A stretch of DNA of 64,000 nucleotides from Lysobacter dokdonensis DS-58 (lineage in GTDB: Bacteria > Pseudomonadota > Gammaproteobacteria > Xanthomonadales > Xanthomonadaceae): contig NZ_JRKJ01000008.1 of the NCBI RefSeq assembly GCF_000770795.1, positions 124,001 to 188,000 on the forward strand, in the 5' to 3' direction. Every line of letters starts with the position of its first letter. Position 1 is the stretch's first letter. The position numbers and the translations under genes are program-made. Positions 26,227 to 34,497 of this stretch are shown in pieces. The notes below the pieces were generated by a model, which worked only from the letters and a program-made list of their open reading frames with translations, did not search any database and was not told the origin of the DNA.

Positions 26227-26972
26227 ACACACGCCCTTATCGGATGCATCTGGCCTTGCTTGGGTTGGCGGCGATCGCGTTGCTCGTCGCATTCCATCTG
26301 ACACAGGTCGACCTGCGACTCGCATCTGCGTGGTACGACCCGGTCCATCGGACCTGGCCATGGCGCTACGCGTGGATCACCAAGTACGGTATCCACCGAT
26401 ATCTGAAGGTCTTCGAGATCGTCCTCGGCGTGCTGGCCTGGTGCATCGCCTTGCGTGCGAACCGGGCGCGCGATGGGTTCCTCGGCACGCACCGTCGACG
26501 CCTGTGGTGCATCGCGGTGTCGTTCGTTGCGGTGCCCGTCGTGATCGGCCTGCTGCATCGGTTCAGTCCGATGCATTGCCCGTGGGACGTGGCGGACTTC
26601 GGCGGCCATGCCGCGTATTTCGATCTGCTGCGGGAGCCACCGACGGGTGTTCCGATCGGGCGATGTTTTCCCGCCGCATTCGTGTCCAGTGGATCGTGGT
26701 TGCTGGCCGCCGCGTGGCTGCGATACCCCGAACGCCCGCGCGTGAGTATCGCCATCGGCCTGGTCGCGCTGGCGTGGGCGTTTGCCCTGGGATGGGTGCA
26801 GCAGATGCGCGGCGCGCATTTCCTGTCGCACACGCTGTGGTCGCTTTGGGTGTCGTGGCTGGTAGTGCTGTCGGTCCACTACGCGTGTGGCGCATGGCGT
26901 GAAGGCGGGCAGACCCCTGTTCGCGCATCCGTTGCAACGATGAACCGGGCGCGAGCGGAAACGCGGGATTGA
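26223..26972 (+). CDS. PAP2-like membrane phosphatase, divergent motifs
   Basis: 249 residues, about six membrane helices. The usual PSGH motif is altered to GRCFPAAFVSSGSW and the last histidine motif is MRGAHFLSHTLWS; the first motif appears as LHRFSPMHCPWD. This pattern occurs in the PAP2-like subgroup related to LpxT/lipid A phosphatases. Start is a GTG overlapping the preceding stop (GTGA). It closes the envelope operon. It may add or remove phosphate on lipid A or its carrier; enzymatic direction cannot be read from the sequence. Confidence 0.78.
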   Translation: MNTRPYRMHLALLGLAAIALLVAFHLTQVDLRLASAWYDPVHRTWPWRYAWITKYGIHRYLKVFEIVLGVLAWCIALRANRARDGFLGTHRRRLWCIAVSFVAVPVVIGLLHRFSPMHCPWDVADFGGHAAYFDLLREPPTGVPIGRCFPAAFVSSGSWLLAAAWLRYPERPRVSIAIGLVALAWAFALGWVQQMRGAHFLSHTLWSLWVSWLVVLSVHYACGAWREGGQTPVRASVATMNRARAETRD

Positions 26973-27035
26973 CCTACCCTTGATGCACGAACGCGCAGGG
27001 TCGGGGTCAACACGTCGCACACGGAAGGCCAGACG

Positions 27036-27290
27036 ATGGCACGCCCTTCACCCGCTGCTCTCGACGTCATGGAGCACATCGCCGATGCCGTCGAGGATCT
27101 CGACGCACTGCTGGCGCATGCCGACCGCCTGAGCAACGCCGAGATCGCCCGCCGGTTGGCGCACTGCCGCCAGACGTTGGTCCGCGCGCAGTCGGTCGGC
27201 GCCGAGTTGCTGCTCGAGATGCTCAACCTGTCCGAGCGCCACGAATTGATGGAGTCGGAAATCGAAGCGATTCGCGAAAGCACGCACTGA
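27036..27290 (+). CDS. Small helical hypothetical protein
   Basis: 84 residues, almost entirely predicted helical and acidic (MEHIADAVEDLDALLAHAD, with regular Leu/Ala spacing), suggesting a short coiled coil or helical bundle. No signal or membrane segment and no family recognised. AAGG lies about ten bases before the ATG. It follows the envelope operon by 63 bases in the same direction but is probably separate. Confidence 0.6.
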   Translation: MARPSPAALDVMEHIADAVEDLDALLAHADRLSNAEIARRLAHCRQTLVRAQSVGAELLLEMLNLSERHELMESEIEAIRESTH

Positions 27291-27354
27291 CGGGTTCGTG
27301 CGGGAAGGGCTGAACACGCGCCGCTTTCACCTGTCCTTGAGAACCCCGCGCCCA

Positions 27355-27375
27355 CTGTGGAGTTGCATTCCACAG
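27355..27375. promoter_or_regulatory. Perfect 7-base inverted repeat before the PD40 gene
   Basis: CTGTGGA and TCCACAG separated by seven bases form a 21-base palindrome ending 20 bases upstream of the TolB-like gene. It may be an operator or a leader hairpin. The outer bases resemble, but do not match, a CRP-type site. Confidence 0.35.
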
Positions 27376-27395
27376 CAGTAAACGTAGGGGGATTC

Positions 27396-28517
27396 ATGAA
27401 TACGCAGCCCATTCGCCGCGCGGCAGCCGCGGCCGTGGTCGCCACCGTTTCGGTCGCATCATCGTTGTCGGTCCAGGCCGCGACGCCGGCGGGGAAGATC
27501 GTGTTTTCGCGCACGACGCAAACGCCGACGACAGCTCCGCGCAGCCGCAGCCTGTGGCTGCTTGATGTCGGCACCGGCAAGGTGCGCGCACTGACGACGG
27601 ACACCGACAGCGTCTTCGACATGGCGGTCACCTGGGCGCCCGACGGCAAGAGCCTGGTGTTCGAGCGTGGCGTGCAGCGCGTGCGGGACGGGCAGCGCCA
27701 TACCCTGCAAGTCGTTTCGACGGTCACCAACCAACGGCCGCACGCATTGATCCACGGCACCGGGAATTTCTCGAAGCCTGCGTACGGCCCGGGCGGCCGC
27801 ATCGCGTTCGTCTCCCAGAACTCCGTCGGGCAGTGCCTGTCGGTCGTGGATGCCACCGGCCGCAACCGACGCGATCTGTTCTGCGTCTCCGCGCCGACGC
27901 AATTCGCGCAGCCGAAGTGGTCGGCCGACGGCACGCGCCTGTTCGTCGGCGCCGGGTACGAAGAAGGGCGGCTGGAGCCGGTGTGGCACGCGCAGGCCTA
28001 CCGCGTCGACGTGGCCACCGGTTCGGCGAAGCTGCTCAGCGACATCGTGATGGAAACGCAGCTCGACCTGACGATCTCGCCGGACGGCGCGCGCGGCATC
28101 TACGCCGACATCGTCGCCAACGACATGACGCTGGTCGACTTCACCAACGGCGCGGCGAAGGTGCTGCCCACCCGCGGCCATGCGCCGCTGTTTTCGCCCG
28201 ACGGCAAGCGCATCGCCTTCACCGGCGAAATCTACGAAGTCGGGCCGCAAACGCGCTATTACGAGCCGCTGTACGTGATGAACGCCGACGGCGCCGGTGT
28301 GCGCCGCATCACCGACTCGCGCGTAGCCGACCACGCCTACACCGCCGCGCAGTGGTCGAGGGACAACGTGCACGTGCTGGTGAATCGCCGCACGTATACC
28401 GACTCGAGCCTGACGCAACCGCTCTTCGCGCTGCGCATGATCAACGCCGACACGCGCGCGCTGACGTCGCTGACGTCGGGGTACGTGGAGGCGGGGGCTT
28501 GGTACGAAGGGCCGTGA
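27396..28517 (+). CDS. Secreted TolB-like (PD40) beta-propeller protein
   Basis: 373 residues with a Sec signal ending VQAA. The rest contains repeated PD40/WD40-like strands with the TolB-type phrases WAPDGKSLVFE, SPDGARGIYAD and FSPDGKRIAFT, each a blade of a beta propeller. Such proteins bind ligands or peptides in the periplasm. There is no Tol-Pal operon context and no enzymatic domain. The ATG at 27396 follows AGGGGG and is preferred over the in-frame upstream ATG at 27357. A 21-base palindrome lies just upstream. Confidence 0.82.
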   Translation: MNTQPIRRAAAAAVVATVSVASSLSVQAATPAGKIVFSRTTQTPTTAPRSRSLWLLDVGTGKVRALTTDTDSVFDMAVTWAPDGKSLVFERGVQRVRDGQRHTLQVVSTVTNQRPHALIHGTGNFSKPAYGPGGRIAFVSQNSVGQCLSVVDATGRNRRDLFCVSAPTQFAQPKWSADGTRLFVGAGYEEGRLEPVWHAQAYRVDVATGSAKLLSDIVMETQLDLTISPDGARGIYADIVANDMTLVDFTNGAAKVLPTRGHAPLFSPDGKRIAFTGEIYEVGPQTRYYEPLYVMNADGAGVRRITDSRVADHAYTAAQWSRDNVHVLVNRRTYTDSSLTQPLFALRMINADTRALTSLTSGYVEAGAWYEGP

Positions 28518-28538
28518 GGCGCGACGCGGTGGCCTTCC

Positions 28539-29033
28539 CTAGAAGGTCACCGTGATCGGGACGTCGTCCTGGTAGGTGCCGATCCCGACGTACTGGCCGG
28601 CCGGAATGCGCCCGTAGATCGGGAAATTGGCCGTGCTGATGATGAACCACGTGCCCGTGCAGCCGCTGTTGTTCGAGCCGGTGGTGCACGTCATCGTTTG
28701 CGTCTGGCCGATGCCGGAACCGAAGACGATGCTGCGCGCGGCGTCCTTGTACAGGTTGTAGTTGAGCGTATCGCCCGACGAACCGTCCATCCGGCGGTTG
28801 GCGAAGTTGTTGCTGCCGCCGGGGGCGAGCGAAACCGTCACCGTGACGTTTTCGATGAAGCAGCGGACCTGCACGTTCCCGGTGATGTCGGTCGGGGGGA
28901 CGCGCGTCGGATCGTAGTTGCCGAAACTCACTGCACTGCTGGTGTTGACGGTGCACGTCTGGGCGCGCGCGGCCATGGGCAGCGCGAACCACAGCAGGCC
29001 CAGCAACAGTGCGAGGAACACGCGTTGAGTCAT
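28539..29033 (-). CDS. Spore coat U (SCPU) domain pilus tip subunit
   Basis: 164 residues with a Sec signal (cleavage near ARAQ). The SCPU/CsuE-type fold is seen as TCTVNTSSAVSFGNYDP, VRCFIENVTVTVS and the C-terminal YGRIPAGQYVGIGTY...ITVTF, with cysteine pairs. In Csu-type archaic pili the last gene encodes the tip adhesin, which is its position here. Its ATG overlaps the usher stop (ATGA). Likely the distal end of a surface fibre for attachment and biofilm. Confidence 0.86.
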   Translation of the reverse strand: MTQRVFLALLLGLLWFALPMAARAQTCTVNTSSAVSFGNYDPTRVPPTDITGNVQVRCFIENVTVTVSLAPGGSNNFANRRMDGSSGDTLNYNLYKDAARSIVFGSGIGQTQTMTCTTGSNNSGCTGTWFIISTANFPIYGRIPAGQYVGIGTYQDDVPITVTF

Positions 29034-31321
29034 TGCCCGGCTCCGCAAGTGACGTCGCCCAGATCCAGCACGCCCGCCGAATTCGCCGCGGGCACGTCCA
29101 GGGTGCATTCGATGGTACCGGTGGCGGTCGTGACGCGAAGTGCAGCGCGTCCCGGCGCGAGGTTGTCCAGGTAGAACATGCCGTCGGTGCCGATCACCGA
29201 TTCGACGCCGTTCGGCGCCTGCAGGGCGTCGCCCGGGGCGCCGCCGGCGTAGTGCAGGCGGCCGGTGACCGCCTGGACGATCGTGCCTTCGAGCGACACG
29301 ATCGACCCGGTGTTGCGCGCCACGCCCACGTTGCGCTTGGGCACGGCCACCGACCACGTCGCCGGCATGTGCGCTTCGTCGATCGCGATCTGGTTCGCCT
29401 GGAAGGGCAGCAGGTCGCGCACGAGCAGGTCGCCATGCGCGTCGGTGCGGCCGATCGCCTGGTTCTCGCGGAGGATCGGCGCGTTCGCCATGCCCGGCAC
29501 GCGGACGAGCGCGAAGCCGCTTTCCACCGGCGGGGTCAGGAACATGCGTCCACCGATGCCGACGAGCGCGCCGGTGGCGTACACGCTGCCGCTGGTGCGG
29601 CCGTCGAAGGATTGCCCCTCGGCGGCGAAGCGCGCATGCACGCCCTGGTACTCGACGTGGGCGAAGGCAGAATCGAAATCACCATCGCGCTGCGCGTTGC
29701 CGTAATAGCCCCAGCCGGTGCCGGCCGGGCGCGAGTGGTTGACGTCGACGCCGTAGCCGTTGGTCGTCGTCGTGCCGTTGTCGCGCTGGCGTGCGCTCGC
29801 GGTGATCGAGTGATCGTCCAGCGTGAAGTTGAGGCTGAGCTGGACCGAGGTGTCTTCGAACAGGTCCGACGTGCGGTGCTGCGCCGTCAGGAACAGCTCG
29901 CCGCGCTTCCACACGCGCATCGACGCGGTAGCGCCCCACGTGCGCTCGAGCGGCAGGCGATCGCGTTGCTGGCGGCCGGCGTTGAAGGTCAGCGTCATGC
30001 GGTTGCCCGGCGTGAACGCGAGCGATGCGTAGTCGTCGATGCGGAGCGCGCCGAGCACGAGGCCGGCGTCGTCCGCCAGCCTGCGGTAGTTCGCACCGGC
30101 CCGCGTCGAGCCCAAACCCAGCGACCACTCGGAGAACGCGAGCGAGTAGTTCACCGCGTGCGCGGTGCCACGCCCGACGCCGTCGCCGTCGCTGCCTGCG
30201 TAGGCGAGCGCGAATTCGCCGAACGGCGTCCGGATCGCCGCGTCCGCGCCGGCGTTGCGCACGAAGTCGTCGCCCTCGACGCGGCCGCCGAGCGTCAACC
30301 AATCCGACAGGCCGCGGCGATACCACGCCTGCCAGGTGAGGTTGTCCTCGTAGTCGCCGCCGATGGTGTTCGTGCGCGGCGCGCCGATGCGCACCGCATA
30401 TTCGTCGAGGCCCGGCGCGAGCAGGCTCGGGCTGCCGACGTAGTAGGTGCGCGTCGCCAGTTCGCTGCGATTGCCGAACGGATCGCGCACGATCACGCGC
30501 ACGTCGTTGCGGCCAGGCGAGATGCCGAGTTCGTCGAGCGTGAACGGGCCCGCGCCGACATCGCGGCGGCCGACCAACGCGCCGTTGGCGTAGATCTCCA
30601 CGGTGCCGGGGCTTTCGAGTACGCCGGAGTAATACGGCTGCGGGAACGTGACGAGATAGGGGTCGGTGTCGAACGCGCGCTCGACGCCGAAGCCGCCAAT
30701 GAGTCCGCCCCCGCCGAGCGGGTCGCGCGCGACGGCGAACTGGTCGCCGACGGTCCACCGACGCAGCGACCCCGGCTGGTCCCACTCGAAGCGCGTGACG
30801 CCGCGACGCCACCCGGCGCGTTCGTCCCACTGCCCCGTGCTGCGCAGCGCGGCGTTGCCGCGGCCGATCGCACCATCGAGGAACAGCAGGCCGTTGCCGT
30901 CGTCGTCGATCGACGCGGCGTAGTTGAGGAAGGAACTCCACGGCTGCAAGCCCGCATCGGCCTGCGCGCGGGTGCCCATCGACACGCGCTGGCGCGGCAG
31001 TCGGTCGGCGCGCAGTTTCAGGTCCAGGCGCAGCAGGTTGCGATCGAGCTTGAACGTGCTGCCGTGGTTGAGTTGCTTGAGCGAGACGAACGTGCGCTCG
31101 CCGAGGACTTCGGGCGTGACGCCGGTGGTGTCCAGCTGCGCGGCCTGCAGCGCGGCCATGTCGACGAGCACGTCGTCGCCGCGCGCGATGACGGCGGCGA
31201 CGCCGACGCAACGCGCGTTGATGCAGATATCGAGCAACAGGGTTTCGTCGCCCGGCAACGCATGCGCGGGCTGCGCGATCGCGAATGCCACCGCGATCGC
31301 AAGGACCTTCAGGGCGCGCAT
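29030..31321 (-). CDS. Fimbrial outer-membrane usher (Csu type)
   Basis: 763 residues with a Sec signal (MRALKVLAIAVAFAIAQPAHA). Usher features are plentiful: an N-terminal domain to about 120, a long beta-barrel region and the plug with VEIYANGALVGRRDVGAGPF, then a C-terminal domain containing internal IRENQAIGRTD-like phrases. This outer-membrane pore secretes and assembles the pilus subunits. Slightly short for the family but complete. It overlaps the chaperone gene by 13 bases at its start and the tip pilin by four at its end. Confidence 0.92.
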   Translation of the reverse strand: MRALKVLAIAVAFAIAQPAHALPGDETLLLDICINARCVGVAAVIARGDDVLVDMAALQAAQLDTTGVTPEVLGERTFVSLKQLNHGSTFKLDRNLLRLDLKLRADRLPRQRVSMGTRAQADAGLQPWSSFLNYAASIDDDGNGLLFLDGAIGRGNAALRSTGQWDERAGWRRGVTRFEWDQPGSLRRWTVGDQFAVARDPLGGGGLIGGFGVERAFDTDPYLVTFPQPYYSGVLESPGTVEIYANGALVGRRDVGAGPFTLDELGISPGRNDVRVIVRDPFGNRSELATRTYYVGSPSLLAPGLDEYAVRIGAPRTNTIGGDYEDNLTWQAWYRRGLSDWLTLGGRVEGDDFVRNAGADAAIRTPFGEFALAYAGSDGDGVGRGTAHAVNYSLAFSEWSLGLGSTRAGANYRRLADDAGLVLGALRIDDYASLAFTPGNRMTLTFNAGRQQRDRLPLERTWGATASMRVWKRGELFLTAQHRTSDLFEDTSVQLSLNFTLDDHSITASARQRDNGTTTTNGYGVDVNHSRPAGTGWGYYGNAQRDGDFDSAFAHVEYQGVHARFAAEGQSFDGRTSGSVYATGALVGIGGRMFLTPPVESGFALVRVPGMANAPILRENQAIGRTDAHGDLLVRDLLPFQANQIAIDEAHMPATWSVAVPKRNVGVARNTGSIVSLEGTIVQAVTGRLHYAGGAPGDALQAPNGVESVIGTDGMFYLDNLAPGRAALRVTTATGTIECTLDVPAANSAGVLDLGDVTCGAGQ

Positions 31322-32067
31322 TTCCGGCTACCCGGATCGACGGACGCCACGAGGGGCGCGGTGCGCTCGAAGGTCAGTTCGATCTTCGCCGCGCGCGCGC
31401 AGGCGGCCGCGGGCAACGTGGCGCGCACGGGAATGCGCGAGCCGGACAGGACATAGCCCGTCGACAGCAGGCTGTCATGCACCGTCTTGCCGTTCTTGTC
31501 GAGGACGCGGAGCTTGGCTTCGTTCGGTGCCGCGTAGGCCGTGCCCGAATTCGACAGCCACATCGACAGGCCGCTGGCGTCGACCGACTTCACCGCGAGG
31601 GCCAGTTTCGATTCGGCGCCGGGCACCTGCACGAACACCGGCAGGCTGGTCGTGGTGAGCAGGCGCACTTCGCCCGCCTTGGCCTTGGAGCCGTCGGGCA
31701 GTTCCTGCAATTCGAGGCGGTAAGTCTGTTCGGTGGTCACCGTCGGAGACAGCGTCCCGACGCGCAGGCGGGCTTCGCCTTCGGCGGGCATCCGCAGGAT
31801 CAGCGGGTGGACCACGAGGTCCTGCGTCGGCGCCAATTGCCATTCGCCGTCGGCGGTCTGCGTCCAGCGCTTGGCGTGGACTTCGAACGTCACCGCGCGC
31901 GCTTCCTGGTTGGTGAGCACGACCGTCTCGGTCGCGCGCGCCGGATCCAGGTGGATGCGCGTGTTGCTCAGGGCGAATTGTGCGGCGATCGCCGGCAGGG
32001 CGAGACTCGCGCCCAGGCCGAGCGCGAGCGCCGCCGCCGCGCGGGTGCGCAAACGGAATGCGGACAT
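31309..32067 (-). CDS. Periplasmic pilus chaperone (PapD/CsuC-like)
   Basis: 252 residues with a signal ending AIAA. The N-terminal immunoglobulin-like strands (TRIHLDPARATETVVLTN, WTQTADGEW, HPLILRMPAEGEARLRVG) include the Arg/Lys-based subunit-binding cleft, and the last third supplies the second domain. It holds pilin subunits by donor-strand complementation before they reach the usher, which the next gene encodes. Part of the four-gene archaic chaperone-usher operon. Confidence 0.9.
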   Translation of the reverse strand: MSAFRLRTRAAAALALGLGASLALPAIAAQFALSNTRIHLDPARATETVVLTNQEARAVTFEVHAKRWTQTADGEWQLAPTQDLVVHPLILRMPAEGEARLRVGTLSPTVTTEQTYRLELQELPDGSKAKAGEVRLLTTTSLPVFVQVPGAESKLALAVKSVDASGLSMWLSNSGTAYAAPNEAKLRVLDKNGKTVHDSLLSTGYVLSGSRIPVRATLPAAACARAAKIELTFERTAPLVASVDPGSRKCAP

Positions 32068-32116
32068 GCGAGGGTCAACCGAAAGCCCCGCCTTGCGGCG
32101 GGGCGGATGGATCGGA

Positions 32117-32620
32117 TCAGAACGTGACGACGATGGCGACCGAGTCGGTGTAGCTGCCGACGCCGACGTCCTGGCCGTTCGGGATCTGGCCGTAGACGTT
32201 CAGGATGGCCGGCGTGATCGAGCTCGTCGACGAACGCGTGATGTCGTTGGTCGTGTCGCAGCCCCACACGGTGGAACGGCCGGTGTCGCTGTACAGGCCG
32301 TAGCCGAGGAAGTCGGTGCCGTTGGTCATGCGGCGGGTCAGCGTGGTGCACGACGCCGTGCTGGCGTTCGCGCCGACGCCGAGCGCGATATCGGCGCTGG
32401 TGCCCTTGGTGCAGCGGACGGAGATCGTGCCGGCGCCGTTGAGCGGCGTGGCGGCGAGCGGGTCGTACGCGCCGAAGGCAACGGCGGTGGTGCTGGTCAC
32501 GACGCAGGTGGCGGCGACGTTGGCGGTCACCGGCAGCGAGGCCGCCGGGGCCGTGGCGGCCTGGGCGGAAGAGGCGAAGAGCACGCCGGTCACGGCGCAG
32601 GCGATCAGAGCGGTACGCAT
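32117..32620 (-). CDS. SCPU domain major pilin (CsuA/B-like)
   Basis: 167 residues with a Sec signal (MRTALIACAVTGVLFASSAQA). The mature sequence begins with the donor strand region ASLPVTANVAATCVV and continues as an SCPU fold ending IPNGQDVGVGSYTDSVAIVVTF (split by family spacing), with cysteine pairs. As the first gene it is the likely shaft subunit. Start taken at 32620, five codons after the upstream ATG at 32635. A perfect Clp/CRP-type site lies about 125 bases upstream of the start. Confidence 0.88.
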   Translation of the reverse strand: MRTALIACAVTGVLFASSAQAATAPAASLPVTANVAATCVVTSTTAVAFGAYDPLAATPLNGAGTISVRCTKGTSADIALGVGANASTASCTTLTRRMTNGTDFLGYGLYSDTGRSTVWGCDTTNDITRSSTSSITPAILNVYGQIPNGQDVGVGSYTDSVAIVVTF

Positions 32621-32743
32621 TTGGTAAGTCCCCAAGGTTTGACGATTGCGGTCACCGAGGGGTGCCGCCGGGGTTAAAACCTAGTGAAGGACGAATCCGC
32701 TCGCAATCAAAACGACGACTGCGTCCCAGTTGGCACGCAAAAC

Positions 32744-32759
32744 TGTGACGTAGATCACA
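32744..32759. promoter_or_regulatory. Perfect CRP/Clp-type binding site
   Basis: TGTGA-CGTAGA-TCACA is a full, symmetrical match to the CRP/Clp consensus TGTGA-N6-TCACA. It lies in the 238-base region upstream of the pilus operon, and the only gene starting from this region is the pilin. Clp of xanthomonads uses the same sequence and is controlled by cyclic di-GMP, so pili may be regulated by it. A weak TTGCGA...TAGGTT promoter on the minus strand lies between site and gene. Confidence 0.72.
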
Positions 32760-32858
32760 GAAAAGCCGCAAAACGGTTCAGTTAGGCCCCCTATTCAGGG
32801 GTGTGAAATGGGTGTCAATGCGCGTCACCACGAATGACGTTGGGTGTCACGGTGAACA

Positions 32859-34379
32859 TTACTCACCACGTGTCGTGCGCTCCGGGTAGCGTGTATACCG
32901 ATGCTCACCCATGCGAATCGGCTTGGACGGCGCGTTCGGCGCCGTCTTCGGCGTCGGCGGCACGGGCGTCTTCTGCCCGGGGCCACCGGTGCGCGGGCCG
33001 TCGTCGGTCAGGATCGTACCGAGCGCGGTCGCATCGGCGAGCGTGGCGCCATTGGGGTTCGACAGCGCGACCTGGAAGGTTTCGTTCGCCTCGCGCGCCA
33101 GATCGCCATTGATGGCGACGTCGAACGTGCGCGTGGTTTGCCCCGGCGCGAACGTGAGCGAACCATTCGCCGCGACGTAATCGCTGCCCGCGAGCGCGGT
33201 GCCATTGGACGTGGCGAACGAAACGGTGACGTTCGAGGTCGCCGCCGCGGACAAGCGCACCGTGAATCGCAATACCTTCGTGCCCGCATCGCCTTCGGAG
33301 ACCGACGCATCGTCGATCGACAACGACGGACCGGCCACCGGCTTCCACCCCAATTGCACCACTTCGAAATCGCTCGCCTGCAATCCGTTGAAGGCCGGGT
33401 TGAGCGCGCCATTGTTCCAGCGCACGTCGAACGTGCCGGAGATATACATGTCCGAACCGTTGTCGGCGACGATCAGGCCGTAGGTCTGCATCGCGCGGAA
33501 GATCTTGCGCGCGACGGGGTCGGTGGTGCGCGTGGCCGGGTCCGTGCCGTTGACGTTCTTCTTCAGGCGCAGGCGCGCGCCCATCGGCAGTGCACCGCTC
33601 GTGCCACCCGCGGTGTGCGAAGCGGGGTAGACATGGCCGTTGCTCGTGCGCACGGTGACGCGGAAGGCATGGCCGATCTCCGCGACGTTCGGGTTGGCCG
33701 CTTCGTCGTAGCGCACCAGACCCGGGAAGATCGCCAGGCCCGCGGCGTCGGCGGACGTCCAGCTTTCGGGGCGGCGCGCGTTGCTTTGCAGGTCGAAAAA
33801 CGCGCCGGAGCCGGCGTACCAGCGTTGTTGCGAATTCGAGTACCAGGCGTTGTAGAGCTCGTACAACGTGCGGTTGGTGCAATCGACGATGAGGATGTGG
33901 CGGTCGTTGTCGTCGCGCTGGTCGATGCTGCCCGGCGCGCCGCCCTCCATCCAATGTTGTTGCGAGGTCACCTGCGAGGGAATCGGATAGAACGGCACGC
34001 CCTGTCCGTTCGACATGTTCACGCCGTCGCTTTCGTCCCAGTAGTCGAACGTCACCGGCAACTTCGCCTGCGCGCCGTTGACCACGATGTACGGGAAGCC
34101 GTAGACCTCCTGGCTTCCGAGGTCGGCCTCGCCACCGAAATCCGGGTGCAGGCGGCGCGCGGCGCCGATGAAGTTGATGAAGTTCGCCGAGTTGGCGTCG
34201 ACCGGCGCGCCCGAGATATCGGTGTTCCACCAGTTGTCGGCGGGGAACACGGGCAAGGGCGCTGCGATGGGCGCGCCTTGCAGCGGCGCGTTGACCGCGG
34301 GGCACGACTGCGCGTGCGCGGCGCCTGCCATGCACAACGCGAGGGGAAGGGTGGACGAGGCGAGGGCGCGAAGACGCAT
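32859..34379 (-). CDS. Secreted protein with Calx-beta domain
   Basis: 506 residues with a Sec signal ending AHAQ. The first ~350 residues are an unassigned extracellular domain with many Trp and Tyr residues; from about 355 a Calx-beta domain follows (LSIDDASVSEGDAGTKVLRF, FEVALSNPNG-like ending and TILTDDG), a calcium-binding beta sandwich used for adhesion. A Pro/Thr/Lys-rich tail ends the protein. The start at 34379 fits the signal; the longer frame adds 13 non-signal codons. It sits upstream of the pilus operon but is separated by the Clp-site region. Confidence 0.78.
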   Translation of the reverse strand: MRLRALASSTLPLALCMAGAAHAQSCPAVNAPLQGAPIAAPLPVFPADNWWNTDISGAPVDANSANFINFIGAARRLHPDFGGEADLGSQEVYGFPYIVVNGAQAKLPVTFDYWDESDGVNMSNGQGVPFYPIPSQVTSQQHWMEGGAPGSIDQRDDNDRHILIVDCTNRTLYELYNAWYSNSQQRWYAGSGAFFDLQSNARRPESWTSADAAGLAIFPGLVRYDEAANPNVAEIGHAFRVTVRTSNGHVYPASHTAGGTSGALPMGARLRLKKNVNGTDPATRTTDPVARKIFRAMQTYGLIVADNGSDMYISGTFDVRWNNGALNPAFNGLQASDFEVVQLGWKPVAGPSLSIDDASVSEGDAGTKVLRFTVRLSAAATSNVTVSFATSNGTALAGSDYVAANGSLTFAPGQTTRTFDVAINGDLAREANETFQVALSNPNGATLADATALGTILTDDGPRTGGPGQKTPVPPTPKTAPNAPSKPIRMGEHRYTRYPERTTRGE

Positions 34380-34497
34380 GGCGTTCGGCTTCCGTGACGA
34401 ATCGGCCGGAGCCTCCACCGCATGCGGGCCCGGGTCAACGGGGGAAAATTAACTCCGTTGGCTTCGTCACATTCCGCGCGCAGGCGACGTTCAGCGA

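Noticed and set aside
32802-32817. Second possible Clp/CRP site (TGTGA-AATGGG-TGTCA)
   Set aside because: Only one half-site fits the consensus; the other differs at two positions. The site at 32744 is complete.
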